NCBI GenBank assembly: GCA_030263555.1
Contig: SZPE01000065.1
Coordinates: 1-24,616, forward strand
Length of the DNA stretch: 24,616 bases
Reading direction: 5' to 3'
Source of the DNA: CFX2 sp014338005
GTDB taxonomy: Bacteria; Chloroflexota; Anaerolineae; Aggregatilineales; Phototrophicaceae
In this document: positions 1 through 7,622 of the stretch, piece by piece
How the letters are laid out: every line of letters begins with the position of its first letter
Position numbering within the stretch: the stretch's first letter is position 1
The notes under the pieces: generated by a model
The model's input: only the letters and a program-made list of their open reading frames with translations
Databases searched by the model: none
Told to the model about the DNA's origin: nothing
Position numbers and translations under genes: made by a program

Positions 1-471
1 CTGGCCCCGCTGCGCCCGGCGCTTTATCAGATACTCGCCCAACGCGACCGCTACGGCAAAATCGTGCTGCTGTATGGCTGCCGCAGCCCGGAAGACATCC
101 TGTTCCGCAAGGAATTGGAGAAATGGCGCGCGCGCTTCGACCTTGAAATTTATGTCACGGTAGACTATGCCAATACCCGCTGGCACGGCAACGTCGGCGT
201 CGTCACCAAACTTATCCCCAAAGCGCCGTTCGACCCGCTGAACACCATCGCAATGGTGTGCGGCCCGGAGGTGATGATGCGTTTCACCGCCATCGAACTA
301 CAGAAACGCGGCGTTAACCCCGATAACATCTACATCTCGATGGAACGTAACATGAAATGCGCCGTCGGCTTCTGCGGTCACTGTCAGTTTGGGCCGACCT
401 TCATCTGTAAAAACGGCCCCGTCTATCCGTACAGCCAGATGCAAAACTGGCTTGCCATGTGGGAGATATAA
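1..471 (+). CDS. hydG: NiFe hydrogenase gamma subunit (FAD/NAD(P)H and 2Fe-2S), 5'-truncated
   Basis: This is the C-terminal part of a ferredoxin-NADP reductase-like electron-transfer subunit; the frame is open from the first base of the window, so the start lies upstream. The protein carries the NAD(P)-binding half (LYGCRSPEDILF, then MVCGPEVMM) and a C-terminal cysteine cluster (CAVGFCGHC, then FIC) that binds a 2Fe-2S centre as in dihydroorotate dehydrogenase electron-transfer subunits. In group 3 sulfhydrogenases this subunit passes electrons between FAD/NAD(P)H and the small subunit. The following delta and alpha genes give the order known for the Pyrococcus hyd operon (beta-gamma-delta-alpha), so a beta ferredoxin-like gene is expected just upstream. 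The next gene starts 2 nt after the stop. Assignment to this family is firm; the exact hydrogenase subgroup is inferred. Confidence 0.88.
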   Translation: MAPLRPALYQILAQRDRYGKIVLLYGCRSPEDILFRKELEKWRARFDLEIYVTVDYANTRWHGNVGVVTKLIPKAPFDPLNTIAMVCGPEVMMRFTAIELQKRGVNPDNIYISMERNMKCAVGFCGHCQFGPTFICKNGPVYPYSQMQNWLAMWEI

Positions 472-473
472 CC

Positions 474-1242
474 ATGCCGCGTGACCATAAACCCAAACTC
501 GCCGTCTGGAAATTTGCCTCCTGCGATGGCTGCCAGTTGAGCTTACTGGACTGCGAGGACGAACTCCTGGCCGTCGCCGGGGCAATCGAAATCGCCTATT
601 TCCCGGAGGCCACGCGCTCCGTTGTGCGCGGCCCCTATGATGTGTCGCTGGTCGAGGGTTCGATCACGACCCCTCACGACGCCGAGCGTATTCATCAGAT
701 TCGCAAAAGCTCTAAATTTCTGGTGACGATTGGCGCCTGTGCCACCGCCGGGGGTATCCAGGCGCTGCGAAACTTCAAAGATGTTAACAGCTATGTTAAA
801 GCAGTTTATGCCACACCGGCGTACATCGAAACGCTGGAAAAATCCACCCCCATCGCCGATCATGTGTTCGTAGACTTCCAACTGCGCGGCTGCCCCGTCA
901 ACAAATACCAGTTGGTCGAGGTACTCAGCGCCTACCTGAACGGACGCAAACCCAACACCCCCTCGTACAGTGTATGCGTGGAATGCAAGCAGCGCGGCAC
1001 AGTCTGCGTGATGGTCGCGCACGGTACGCCTTGTCTGGGGCCGGTGACACACGCCGGCTGCGGCGCGCTTTGCCCGGCTTACAACCGGGGCTGTTATGGC
1101 TGCTTCGGGCCGATGGAAACGCCGAACACCGCAGCCCTGGGCGAGTGGTGGCGCAAACTGGGCGTCAGCGCGCCGGACATCGTGCGGGCATTCCGCAGCT
1201 TTAACGCTTACGCCGACGCATTCAGAAAGGAGAGCGAGGTCT

Positions 1243-1268
<26 letters not shown>
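474..1268 (+). CDS. hydD: NiFe hydrogenase delta (small, Fe-S) subunit
   Basis: This 264-residue cytoplasmic small subunit carries electrons between the NiFe site and the flavin subunit through Fe-S clusters. The proximal-cluster motif CDGCQLSLLDCEDE starts at C17, a second conserved block is VTIGACATAGG, and the C-terminal half is cysteine-rich (CVECKQRGTVC, then CGALCPAYNRGCYGCFGP), as in group 3 small subunits related to the 20-kDa subunit of complex I. There is no Tat signal, so the enzyme is cytoplasmic. I chose ATG 474, which has GGGAG about 8 nt upstream, over the in-frame GTG at 459, which lies inside the preceding gene. The 3' end overlaps the start of the large-subunit gene by 26 nt, which suggests translational coupling. 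Confidence 0.9.
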
Positions 1269-2532
<1,264 letters not shown>

Positions 2533-2545
2533 CCTATTCATACAA

Positions 2546-2568
2546 GGGGCATGGCCTATTCATGCCCC
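2546..2568 (+). repeat. Intergenic hairpin after hydrogenase large subunit
   Basis: GGGGCATG and CATGCCCC form a perfect 8-bp stem with a 7-nt loop, followed 8 nt later by a short T run (2577-2581). It lies between the large subunit and the protease gene. It could be a weak terminator or an mRNA-processing or stabilising hairpin; the T run is too far from the stem for a strong terminator. The left arm and loop also contain a direct repeat of CCTATTCAT (2533-2541 and 2555-2563). Confidence 0.5.
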
Positions 2569-2602
2569 TGGCAGAGTTTTTAATCCGGTGACTGCAAACC
2601 CT

Positions 2603-3061
2603 ATGAGCAGTTCGGTTTTGTGCATTGGCGTCGGCAACGAGTTTCGCGGTGATGATGCCGTTGGGTTGATCGCGGCGCGCATGTTGCAAGCCAGACGGCT
2701 GCCCGGCCTGCGTGTCATCGAGCAAAGCGGCGAAGGCGCGGCGCTGATGGCGGCCTGGGGCAGCGCGACAGCCGTTTTTCTGGTAGATGCCGTTTCATCC
2801 GGCGCTGCCCCAGGCACGATTTACCGGCTGGATGCCAGGTCTTTACCCATTCCCACCGAATTTTTCCACTATTCAACCCATGCCTTTAGCGTGGCCGAAG
2901 CGGTCGAGATGGCGCGGGCGCTGGACGAACTGCCGCCCCGCCTGGTCGTTTATGGTATCGAGGGTGCGAACTTCGGCCTGGGCATCGGTTTATCCCCGGC
3001 AGTCGAAGCGGCTCTCCCGGCGCTGGTCGAACAAATGGCAGCGGAAATATTGCATCCGTAA
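2603..3061 (+). CDS. Hydrogenase maturation protease (HybD/HycI/HoxW family)
   Basis: This nickel-dependent endopeptidase removes the C-terminal tail of the hydrogenase large subunit after nickel insertion. The N-terminal GVGNEFRGDDAVG is the family signature. The three expected nickel-contacting residues are present: the Glu in GNEF, the Asp in FLVDAV and the His in YSTHAF, corresponding to E16, D62 and H93 of E. coli HybD. From ATG 2603 it has 152 residues; an in-frame GTG at 2588 would add five residues (MTANP). Neither start has a good ribosome site, but ATG 2603 puts the signature at the usual distance from the N terminus. Its partner substrate is very likely the large subunit directly upstream. 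Confidence 0.9.
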   Translation: MSSSVLCIGVGNEFRGDDAVGLIAARMLQARRLPGLRVIEQSGEGAALMAAWGSATAVFLVDAVSSGAAPGTIYRLDARSLPIPTEFFHYSTHAFSVAEAVEMARALDELPPRLVVYGIEGANFGLGIGLSPAVEAALPALVEQMAAEILHP

Positions 3062-3084
3062 GGTTTCAGCAGTTACACCCCCTA

Positions 3085-3113
3085 TTGTTGTCTTAAAAAA
3101 CGGCAGGTACAAT
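3085..3113 (+). promoter_or_regulatory. Candidate sigma70-type promoter for hypA
   Basis: TACAAT (3108-3113, 5 of 6 to TATAAT) lies 17 bp after TTGTTG (3085-3090, 3 of 6 to TTGACA). It sits in the 78-bp gap before hypA, so hypA may be transcribed independently of the hydrogenase genes. This was judged by eye only. Confidence 0.4.
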
Positions 3114-3139
3114 AAACCTAAAACAACTGACTGAGCCTG

Positions 3140-3490
3140 ATGCACGAACTCCCTGTCACCCAAAGCGTCCTCGAAATCACCCTGAATCATGCCGGCGAAG
3201 CCCGGCGCATCACCGACATCCATCTGGTTATCGGCCAGCTGGCTTCATTTGTGGACGAGTCGGTACAGTTTTATTGGGACATCATCAGCCAGGGAACCAT
3301 TGCCGAAGGCGCGCGGCTGCACTTCCGGCGCGAACCGGCGGTGATGCTCTGTTACGACTGCGGCCATCGTTATTATCTGGGCGGAGATTTCACCTGCCCC
3401 AACTGCGGAAGCGACGTTGTGGCCGTCGAATCGGGCGAGGAGTTTTACATCGAATCCATCGAAGTGGAGATGGAGGATATACCGGCCTGA
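3140..3490 (+). CDS. hypA: Hydrogenase nickel incorporation protein HypA
   Basis: HypA is a nickel metallochaperone that works with HypB and SlyD to load Ni into the hydrogenase large subunit. The protein has 116 residues, normal for the family. It starts MHELPVTQSV, with the MHE start supplying the Ni ligands (amino terminus and His2), and has a zinc site of two CxxC pairs (C71/C74 and C86/C89). No HypB, C, D, E or F is in the window, so the rest of the maturation set must lie elsewhere. It ends 15 bp from the convergent mobA gene. No strong ribosome site is visible before ATG 3140, but the N terminus of the family fixes the start. Confidence 0.95.
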   Translation: MHELPVTQSVLEITLNHAGEARRITDIHLVIGQLASFVDESVQFYWDIISQGTIAEGARLHFRREPAVMLCYDCGHRYYLGGDFTCPNCGSDVVAVESGEEFYIESIEVEMEDIPA

Positions 3491-3506
3491 TGCCGGCGGC
3501 CCGTTT
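3482..3506 (+). terminator. Possible weak terminator between hypA and mobA
   Basis: CCGGC, a 5-nt loop and GCCGG overlap the hypA stop codon and are followed after CGGCCC by GTTTT. The stem is short and the T run only four bases, so this is at best a weak intrinsic terminator for the + strand operon meeting the convergent operon. Confidence 0.25.
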
Positions 3507-4087
3507 TAACCCAGAAGCGCCTGAAGCCGCGCCAGATCATCCGGCGTATTGATGTTCAGAAACGAATGCAGTTCCGGGTCAATCTGCCGGAGATCAGCCT
3601 CCTCAATGTACCGAGTGCTGACATCCTGATAAAAGTCCGAGACACGCAGTTGGCCGCGTTCCAGCCGTGACCGAATCGACTCTAAACACGTCTTGCGGTA
3701 AACCGCGTGGAACGGCTCCGGCCTGCCCTCAATGCGCGGCACGACTGCATCGTATCCCTCCCGAAGCCCTGCCAGATAAATCAGCAGATTTGTATTCAAA
3801 AGCGGCATGTCGCAGGCCACACACAGCGCATAATCGGTTGGGCTGTGCGCCAAAGCCGTATACAGCCCACCCAACGACCCCGCGCCCAGTTTCACATCTG
3901 GGAAAATCGGCAGACCAAACGAAGCGTATTTCTCCGGTTCGTTGGCGATCAAAATAATCGCCGCGCCGTGCAGGGCTGCCCGTTCGATCACATGCCTGAG
4001 AACCGGCTTGCCCTTCAAAACCAGCAGCGCCTTATCGCTTCCCATCCGCCTGGAACGCCCCCCCGCCAGAATCGCCGTCGTCAGCAT
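3506..4087 (-). CDS. mobA: Molybdenum cofactor guanylyltransferase
   Basis: MobA transfers GMP from GTP to molybdopterin to make the bis-MGD cofactor used by DMSO-reductase-family enzymes. The N-terminal LAGGRSRRMGSDKAL is the nucleotide-binding signature of this family, and CDMPLL is the conserved metal/GTP-binding segment. It has 193 residues, close to the usual length. It is the last gene of the sulfur operon and starts 6 bp after the nonaheme cytochrome stop. Its location suggests a supply of cofactor dedicated to the molybdenum reductase encoded upstream in the same operon. Confidence 0.92.
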   Translation of the reverse strand: MLTTAILAGGRSRRMGSDKALLVLKGKPVLRHVIERAALHGAAIILIANEPEKYASFGLPIFPDVKLGAGSLGGLYTALAHSPTDYALCVACDMPLLNTNLLIYLAGLREGYDAVVPRIEGRPEPFHAVYRKTCLESIRSRLERGQLRVSDFYQDVSTRYIEEADLRQIDPELHSFLNINTPDDLARLQALLG

Positions 4088-4093
4088 ACCGGT

Positions 4094-5371
4094 CTACGGT
4101 GCAGCCAGTGCGGAATCACGATCATAAGCATGGCATTCGTGGCAGTAGCGGCTGGCCTGCTGGTCAGGTTTTTGCTGGCAGGCCGCCCCCATCACCGGGG
4201 GTATATCGTACTGCTGGCCGGTTGTTTTGCCCGTCAGCGTCCAGCGTCCATCGCGTTTCTGCGTGTGCCAGAAGGCTTCCCCGCGCGAAGTGGCAATCAC
4301 CGTCATTCCGATCTCCAGATCAACATTTGGATTGAGCCGCGCCCGTTTCAGCGCCGGGTCATCCTCAGCCGCGATGACCATCTCGTCAGGCGGCGCATCC
4401 AGCGTCCCATGACAGGTCGAACATTGGACATACTGCGCCTGGCTGCGGCTGCTGTATAACTGCGCGTCGCCCATCACCTCCAGCGATGTATGACAGTCTA
4501 CACAGTCCAGTTCCCATTCACAAAGCGTGAACTGGCCGACGGGCTGGTAATACTCGCGCAGCCGCTTTTCACGCTCGGATGTATTTTGCGGCGGCGGCAG
4601 ATCATCACGTTCCAAAAACGTCATCGTCCGCAGATCGTAGTTGCCCCGGTTATGGCAGTGGTTACACTGCGTATAGGGAATCGCCAGGGTAAATTCGTGG
4701 CGCGCGGCGTATCCAGGTTGATCTTTCGGGATGGATGGGTCACCACCCCGGTAGAGGCCGTCCGTTTCTGCCAGCATATGGCAGCTCGCGCAGCCGGTGC
4801 CGCGGTGATAATAATCGGCCTCGCGCGGCTCGGCGTACAGGTGGCAGCCCAGGCAGTTGGCGGCAAAACTATGCACTGGTGGCAGCGCATTTTCATCCGG
4901 CGCGAACGCCTGCAAATGATCTACCGGCTGGACGGCGAACAAGGCTGTTTCGTCCGGTTGTAAACCGAATGCCCGCCGCACCAGGCTGATCGCCCCGGCA
5001 TAGGTCGCCATCAGGCTGCGCTGCACCAGGACGATCTGCCCGGCATGACATTCTCCGCAAAACTGCTGCGCGGCATCCAGCGCGGACGGGTTCACCGTCA
5101 GGCCATTATGGGCGGCCTCTTTTTCCAGCGCCAGCGCCCCCCCGCCATGACAGGACACGCAGCCGAAATCTTCAACCGGATGCGACGGGCTGATTTCCTC
5201 AATCCCGTTATGGCAGGTCAGACAGCGTTCCGGTTGACCGGTTCGTGTCGGCGTCAGTTCCAGCATAGGCCGCTGCACCGCCATCAGCGCCGCCGCCAGC
5301 GCCAGCACCAGGCCGACCAGCGCCACCAGCGGAGCGATAATGCGAGCCGGTTTGACTAAGGGTTCGGGCAA
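4094..5371 (-). CDS. Membrane-anchored nonaheme cytochrome c
   Basis: This 425-residue protein has an uncleaved-looking N-terminal transmembrane segment (about residues 11-32) and then nine CxxCH haem sites, at C50, C71, C105, C173, C194, C236, C290, C317 and C410. It should sit on the outer face of the membrane and act as an electron conduit or store for the neighbouring molybdenum reductase. The start is TTG 5371, supported by GGAG 9 nt upstream; no better in-frame ATG precedes the membrane segment. The first three haems (residues 50-109) resemble the triheme cytochrome of the same operon in spacing and sequence. No CX15CH site typical of MccA sulfite reductases is present. I cannot assign it to a named enzyme; it may be a pure carrier or have its own reductase activity. 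Confidence 0.85.
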   Translation of the reverse strand: MPEPLVKPARIIAPLVALVGLVLALAAALMAVQRPMLELTPTRTGQPERCLTCHNGIEEISPSHPVEDFGCVSCHGGGALALEKEAAHNGLTVNPSALDAAQQFCGECHAGQIVLVQRSLMATYAGAISLVRRAFGLQPDETALFAVQPVDHLQAFAPDENALPPVHSFAANCLGCHLYAEPREADYYHRGTGCASCHMLAETDGLYRGGDPSIPKDQPGYAARHEFTLAIPYTQCNHCHNRGNYDLRTMTFLERDDLPPPQNTSEREKRLREYYQPVGQFTLCEWELDCVDCHTSLEVMGDAQLYSSRSQAQYVQCSTCHGTLDAPPDEMVIAAEDDPALKRARLNPNVDLEIGMTVIATSRGEAFWHTQKRDGRWTLTGKTTGQQYDIPPVMGAACQQKPDQQASRYCHECHAYDRDSALAAP

Positions 5372-5400
5372 AGTCTATCGCTCCACCACTGCCAGCGTTT

Positions 5401-6039
5401 TTAACACCCGCTGTTCGGGTCCGCCCCGGCTTGCAGCCAACCATGCAAGCGCCGCATAAGGCTCGCGTCGAGTACCTCCAGGTCATGCTCCGGCACATCG
5501 GCTGCGCTGGACGACATCGCCAGCAGGAAGGCCGCTGCGTCTTCGGGATACCCCACCAGCGCCGCCGCGCTGCCGCCCTGGGCAAACGCGCCATGACACC
5601 GGTCGCAGCCGCTTTCGGTGTACAGCTGCATCCCCAGGATTTCCCCCTCTCCTAACACGGGCGCGGCAGCCGCCTGGACCCCGGCATCCAGCGACACCAC
5701 CCAGGCGTAGAGATCGCGCACATCGGCCTCGCTTAGCTCACTTTCGCTGAAAGCCGGTTTAGGCGGTCGCGTCTCGCGGATCGCTTCGGTGAAGTCCACC
5801 GGGGACAGCCGCGTTTGCGCCAGCGGCGGGCCGATACGCCCCTCGGCCAGCCCGCCGTGACAGTTATCGCAGCGCCAGGTGGTGAACAAAACTGCACCAT
5901 GCCGGACATCGCCCGCCGGGTCAAACGTCGGCTCCGGCGCAATCGTCGGCACAACTTCCGTCGGTCGCGGCGTCGGGGCCGCTTCGGCACAGGCGGCCAG
6001 CGTCAAAGCCAGCAGCAGTATAATCGCAAGTCGCCGCAT
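5401..6039 (-). CDS. Diheme cytochrome c lipoprotein
   Basis: This 212-residue protein starts with a lipoprotein signal (MRRLAIILLLALTLAAC, lipobox Cys17) followed by a proline- and threonine-rich linker. It then has two cytochrome c domains with haem sites CDNCH (57-61) and CDRCH (145-149). It would be lipid-anchored on the outer face and could shuttle electrons between the cytochrome b and nonaheme subunits. The start is ATG 6039, with GGGAGGGG about 5-12 nt upstream and the preceding stop only 1 nt away; longer readings are unlikely. In domain 1 the place where class I cytochromes carry the axial Met (an MPxF motif) reads RPPKPAF, so the sixth haem ligand is lost or different there. Confidence 0.85.
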   Translation of the reverse strand: MRRLAIILLLALTLAACAEAAPTPRPTEVVPTIAPEPTFDPAGDVRHGAVLFTTWRCDNCHGGLAEGRIGPPLAQTRLSPVDFTEAIRETRPPKPAFSESELSEADVRDLYAWVVSLDAGVQAAAAPVLGEGEILGMQLYTESGCDRCHGAFAQGGSAAALVGYPEDAAAFLLAMSSSAADVPEHDLEVLDASLMRRLHGWLQAGADPNSGC

Positions 6040-6040
6040 G

Positions 6041-6880
6041 TTAATCCCCTCCCGCTGGTTCGGGTGCAGGCGGAGCTTCCAGCCCGCCCTCGGCAGGAGT
6101 TTCCGCGTCCGCAGCCTCAAGCTGCCGGTTATAAAAATCTTCCCAGGCGGCTTTTTCGGCCATTTTACGCTCGTACCATTTACGGTGGTGCAGGTAAGCG
6201 TACAGGCCGTTCACCTTGCCGGTGAACATACTAAAAAACGCCTGCCGCTCCTCCGGCATGATCGCGCCCATGTACACATGGATAATCACCCCGGCGAACG
6301 TCGTGCCGACGGCCAGAAAATGCAGCGGCATCGCCCACTGGATAATCCACTGGAACGATGTCGGGATGGCCTCGCTGTAGGTCAGAATCAACCCCGTGAC
6401 GCCGATTCCCACCGTACCGACCACCACCAGATAGCTGTACAACTTCTGGCCGCCGTTGTAGGCATCTTGGGGCGGCAGTTCCTGATTTTTCTTGAACCCA
6501 AACATCTGGAAGGGGCGAATCATCAGCCACTTCCAATCATCTCTATCCATAAACATACGCTGCGCCGCGAAGGGGATGAAATACTTCCGAAAGCCGAAAA
6601 GCACGTTAAAAACCAGCACGAAGAACCAGATTTGCCCCAAAATGGAATGCCAGTGAATTAACGGCGCTAAACCGCCGAAAATCTGATTCATCAGGTTATT
6701 CCAGGCTTCCGGCACAAAAGGATATATCTTGCCCAGCAAAATCCCCAACCCCGTCGGCAGCAGGAACAGCCACATGGCGACATTAAACCAGTGCGTCAGG
6801 ATATTGGCGGTATAGTGTTTCACCAGCGTTTGCTGGCGCAGGGCCTCGCGCTCCTCTAAGGTCAATTTTTCGTGGGACAT
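6041..6880 (-). CDS. Cytochrome b membrane subunit of the molybdenum reductase (PhsC/FdnI-like)
   Basis: This 279-residue integral membrane cytochrome b resembles the gamma subunit of formate dehydrogenase N and PhsC of thiosulfate reductase. It has about four hydrophobic spans and histidines in the places expected for b-haem ligands (ILTHW near residue 30, LIHWHS, PLHFLAVG and VIIHVYMG). It would exchange electrons with menaquinone and pass them to the ferredoxin subunit. I chose ATG 6878-6880 (MSHEKLTL), 4 nt after the upstream stop; 23 further N-terminal residues in frame lie inside the upstream gene and do not look like protein. The C-terminal tail is Ala/Pro/Glu-rich and probably cytoplasmic. 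Confidence 0.87.
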   Translation of the reverse strand: MSHEKLTLEEREALRQQTLVKHYTANILTHWFNVAMWLFLLPTGLGILLGKIYPFVPEAWNNLMNQIFGGLAPLIHWHSILGQIWFFVLVFNVLFGFRKYFIPFAAQRMFMDRDDWKWLMIRPFQMFGFKKNQELPPQDAYNGGQKLYSYLVVVGTVGIGVTGLILTYSEAIPTSFQWIIQWAMPLHFLAVGTTFAGVIIHVYMGAIMPEERQAFFSMFTGKVNGLYAYLHHRKWYERKMAEKAAWEDFYNRQLEAADAETPAEGGLEAPPAPEPAGGD

Positions 6881-6884
6881 CAGC

Positions 6885-7619
6885 CTATGCCTCTTCGTAC
6901 TCGTTTTCGCCCTTAAACAGTTGGAAGATAAAAGCCAGCGCCTGCCCACCGAAGGCCAATGCTACCGCCGCTTTAACCACCGGCAGCGCGACCGTGTGCC
7001 AGAACGTTTCCGCCGGGACGGGTTCGCGCGGCTGCGGGCTGACCTGCACCGCCGCTGCCACCGGGGGCGATAGGTACAGCGTCATCGGCTGCGTATTCAC
7101 CTCGTTGGTGATCGGGCGATAAACGGCGCGGCCCGCGATGGCCTGACTGACAGTGCTTCCGGGGTCGTTCAGATCGCCAAACAGCCGCGCGCCCCCGATG
7201 CAGGTCGCCACGCAGGCCGGCATTTCCCTCCCTTCAACGCGGTGGAAGCAGGCCGAACACTTATCCGCCTTGCCGGTTACAGCATTACGAAAACGCGCCT
7301 GATACGGGCAGGCGTTCACGCACAAACCGCAGCCGATACAGGCTTCTTCATCAATCAACACCAGCCCATCCTCGCGCTTGAAGGTCGCCCCGGTGGGACA
7401 GGCGTCCACGCACCAGGGGTCTTCGCAGTGATGGCACTGCGCCGGGATAAACGTCTGCGACAGGTTCGGGAAAACGCCCTGCGGCCCGTCGCTGTGAACC
7501 CAGATGCGGGTTTGCCCGGTGGGCGTGTTCCACTCGGCGCGGCAGGCCACCAGGCACGCGCGGCAGTCAATACAGCGCGCGGGGTCAATTACGAATGCGT
7601 ATCGTTTTTTCTCAGCCAT
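6885..7619 (-). CDS. Four-cluster ferredoxin subunit of the molybdenum reductase (PhsB/PsrB/FdhB-like)
   Basis: This 244-residue protein has sixteen cysteines in four 4Fe-4S groups: C16/19/22/26, C62/65/70/74, C94/97/100/104 and C121/124/136/140, the standard pattern for the electron-transfer subunit of the DMSO-reductase family. A C-terminal hydrophobic segment (about 207-236) would anchor it in the membrane, as in FdnH-type subunits; short PhsB-type subunits lack this. It has no signal peptide of its own, so export with the Tat-targeted catalytic partner is likely. It lies 3 nt after the catalytic-subunit gene and 4 nt before the cytochrome b gene. Confidence 0.9.
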   Translation of the reverse strand: MAEKKRYAFVIDPARCIDCRACLVACRAEWNTPTGQTRIWVHSDGPQGVFPNLSQTFIPAQCHHCEDPWCVDACPTGATFKREDGLVLIDEEACIGCGLCVNACPYQARFRNAVTGKADKCSACFHRVEGREMPACVATCIGGARLFGDLNDPGSTVSQAIAGRAVYRPITNEVNTQPMTLYLSPPVAAAVQVSPQPREPVPAETFWHTVALPVVKAAVALAFGGQALAFIFQLFKGENEYEEA

Positions 7620-7622
7620 GAC

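Noticed and set aside
2533..2602. True terminator separating the hydrogenase and protease genes
   Set aside because: The 8-bp hairpin is real, but the T run is short and 8 nt away. Functional linkage of the two genes argues for read-through.
4094..5371. MccA-type sulfite reductase or NapC/NrfH-type quinol oxidase
   Set aside because: There is no CX15CH haem site, and the spacing and haem number do not fit tetrahaem NapC/NrfH. No specific enzyme name is supported.
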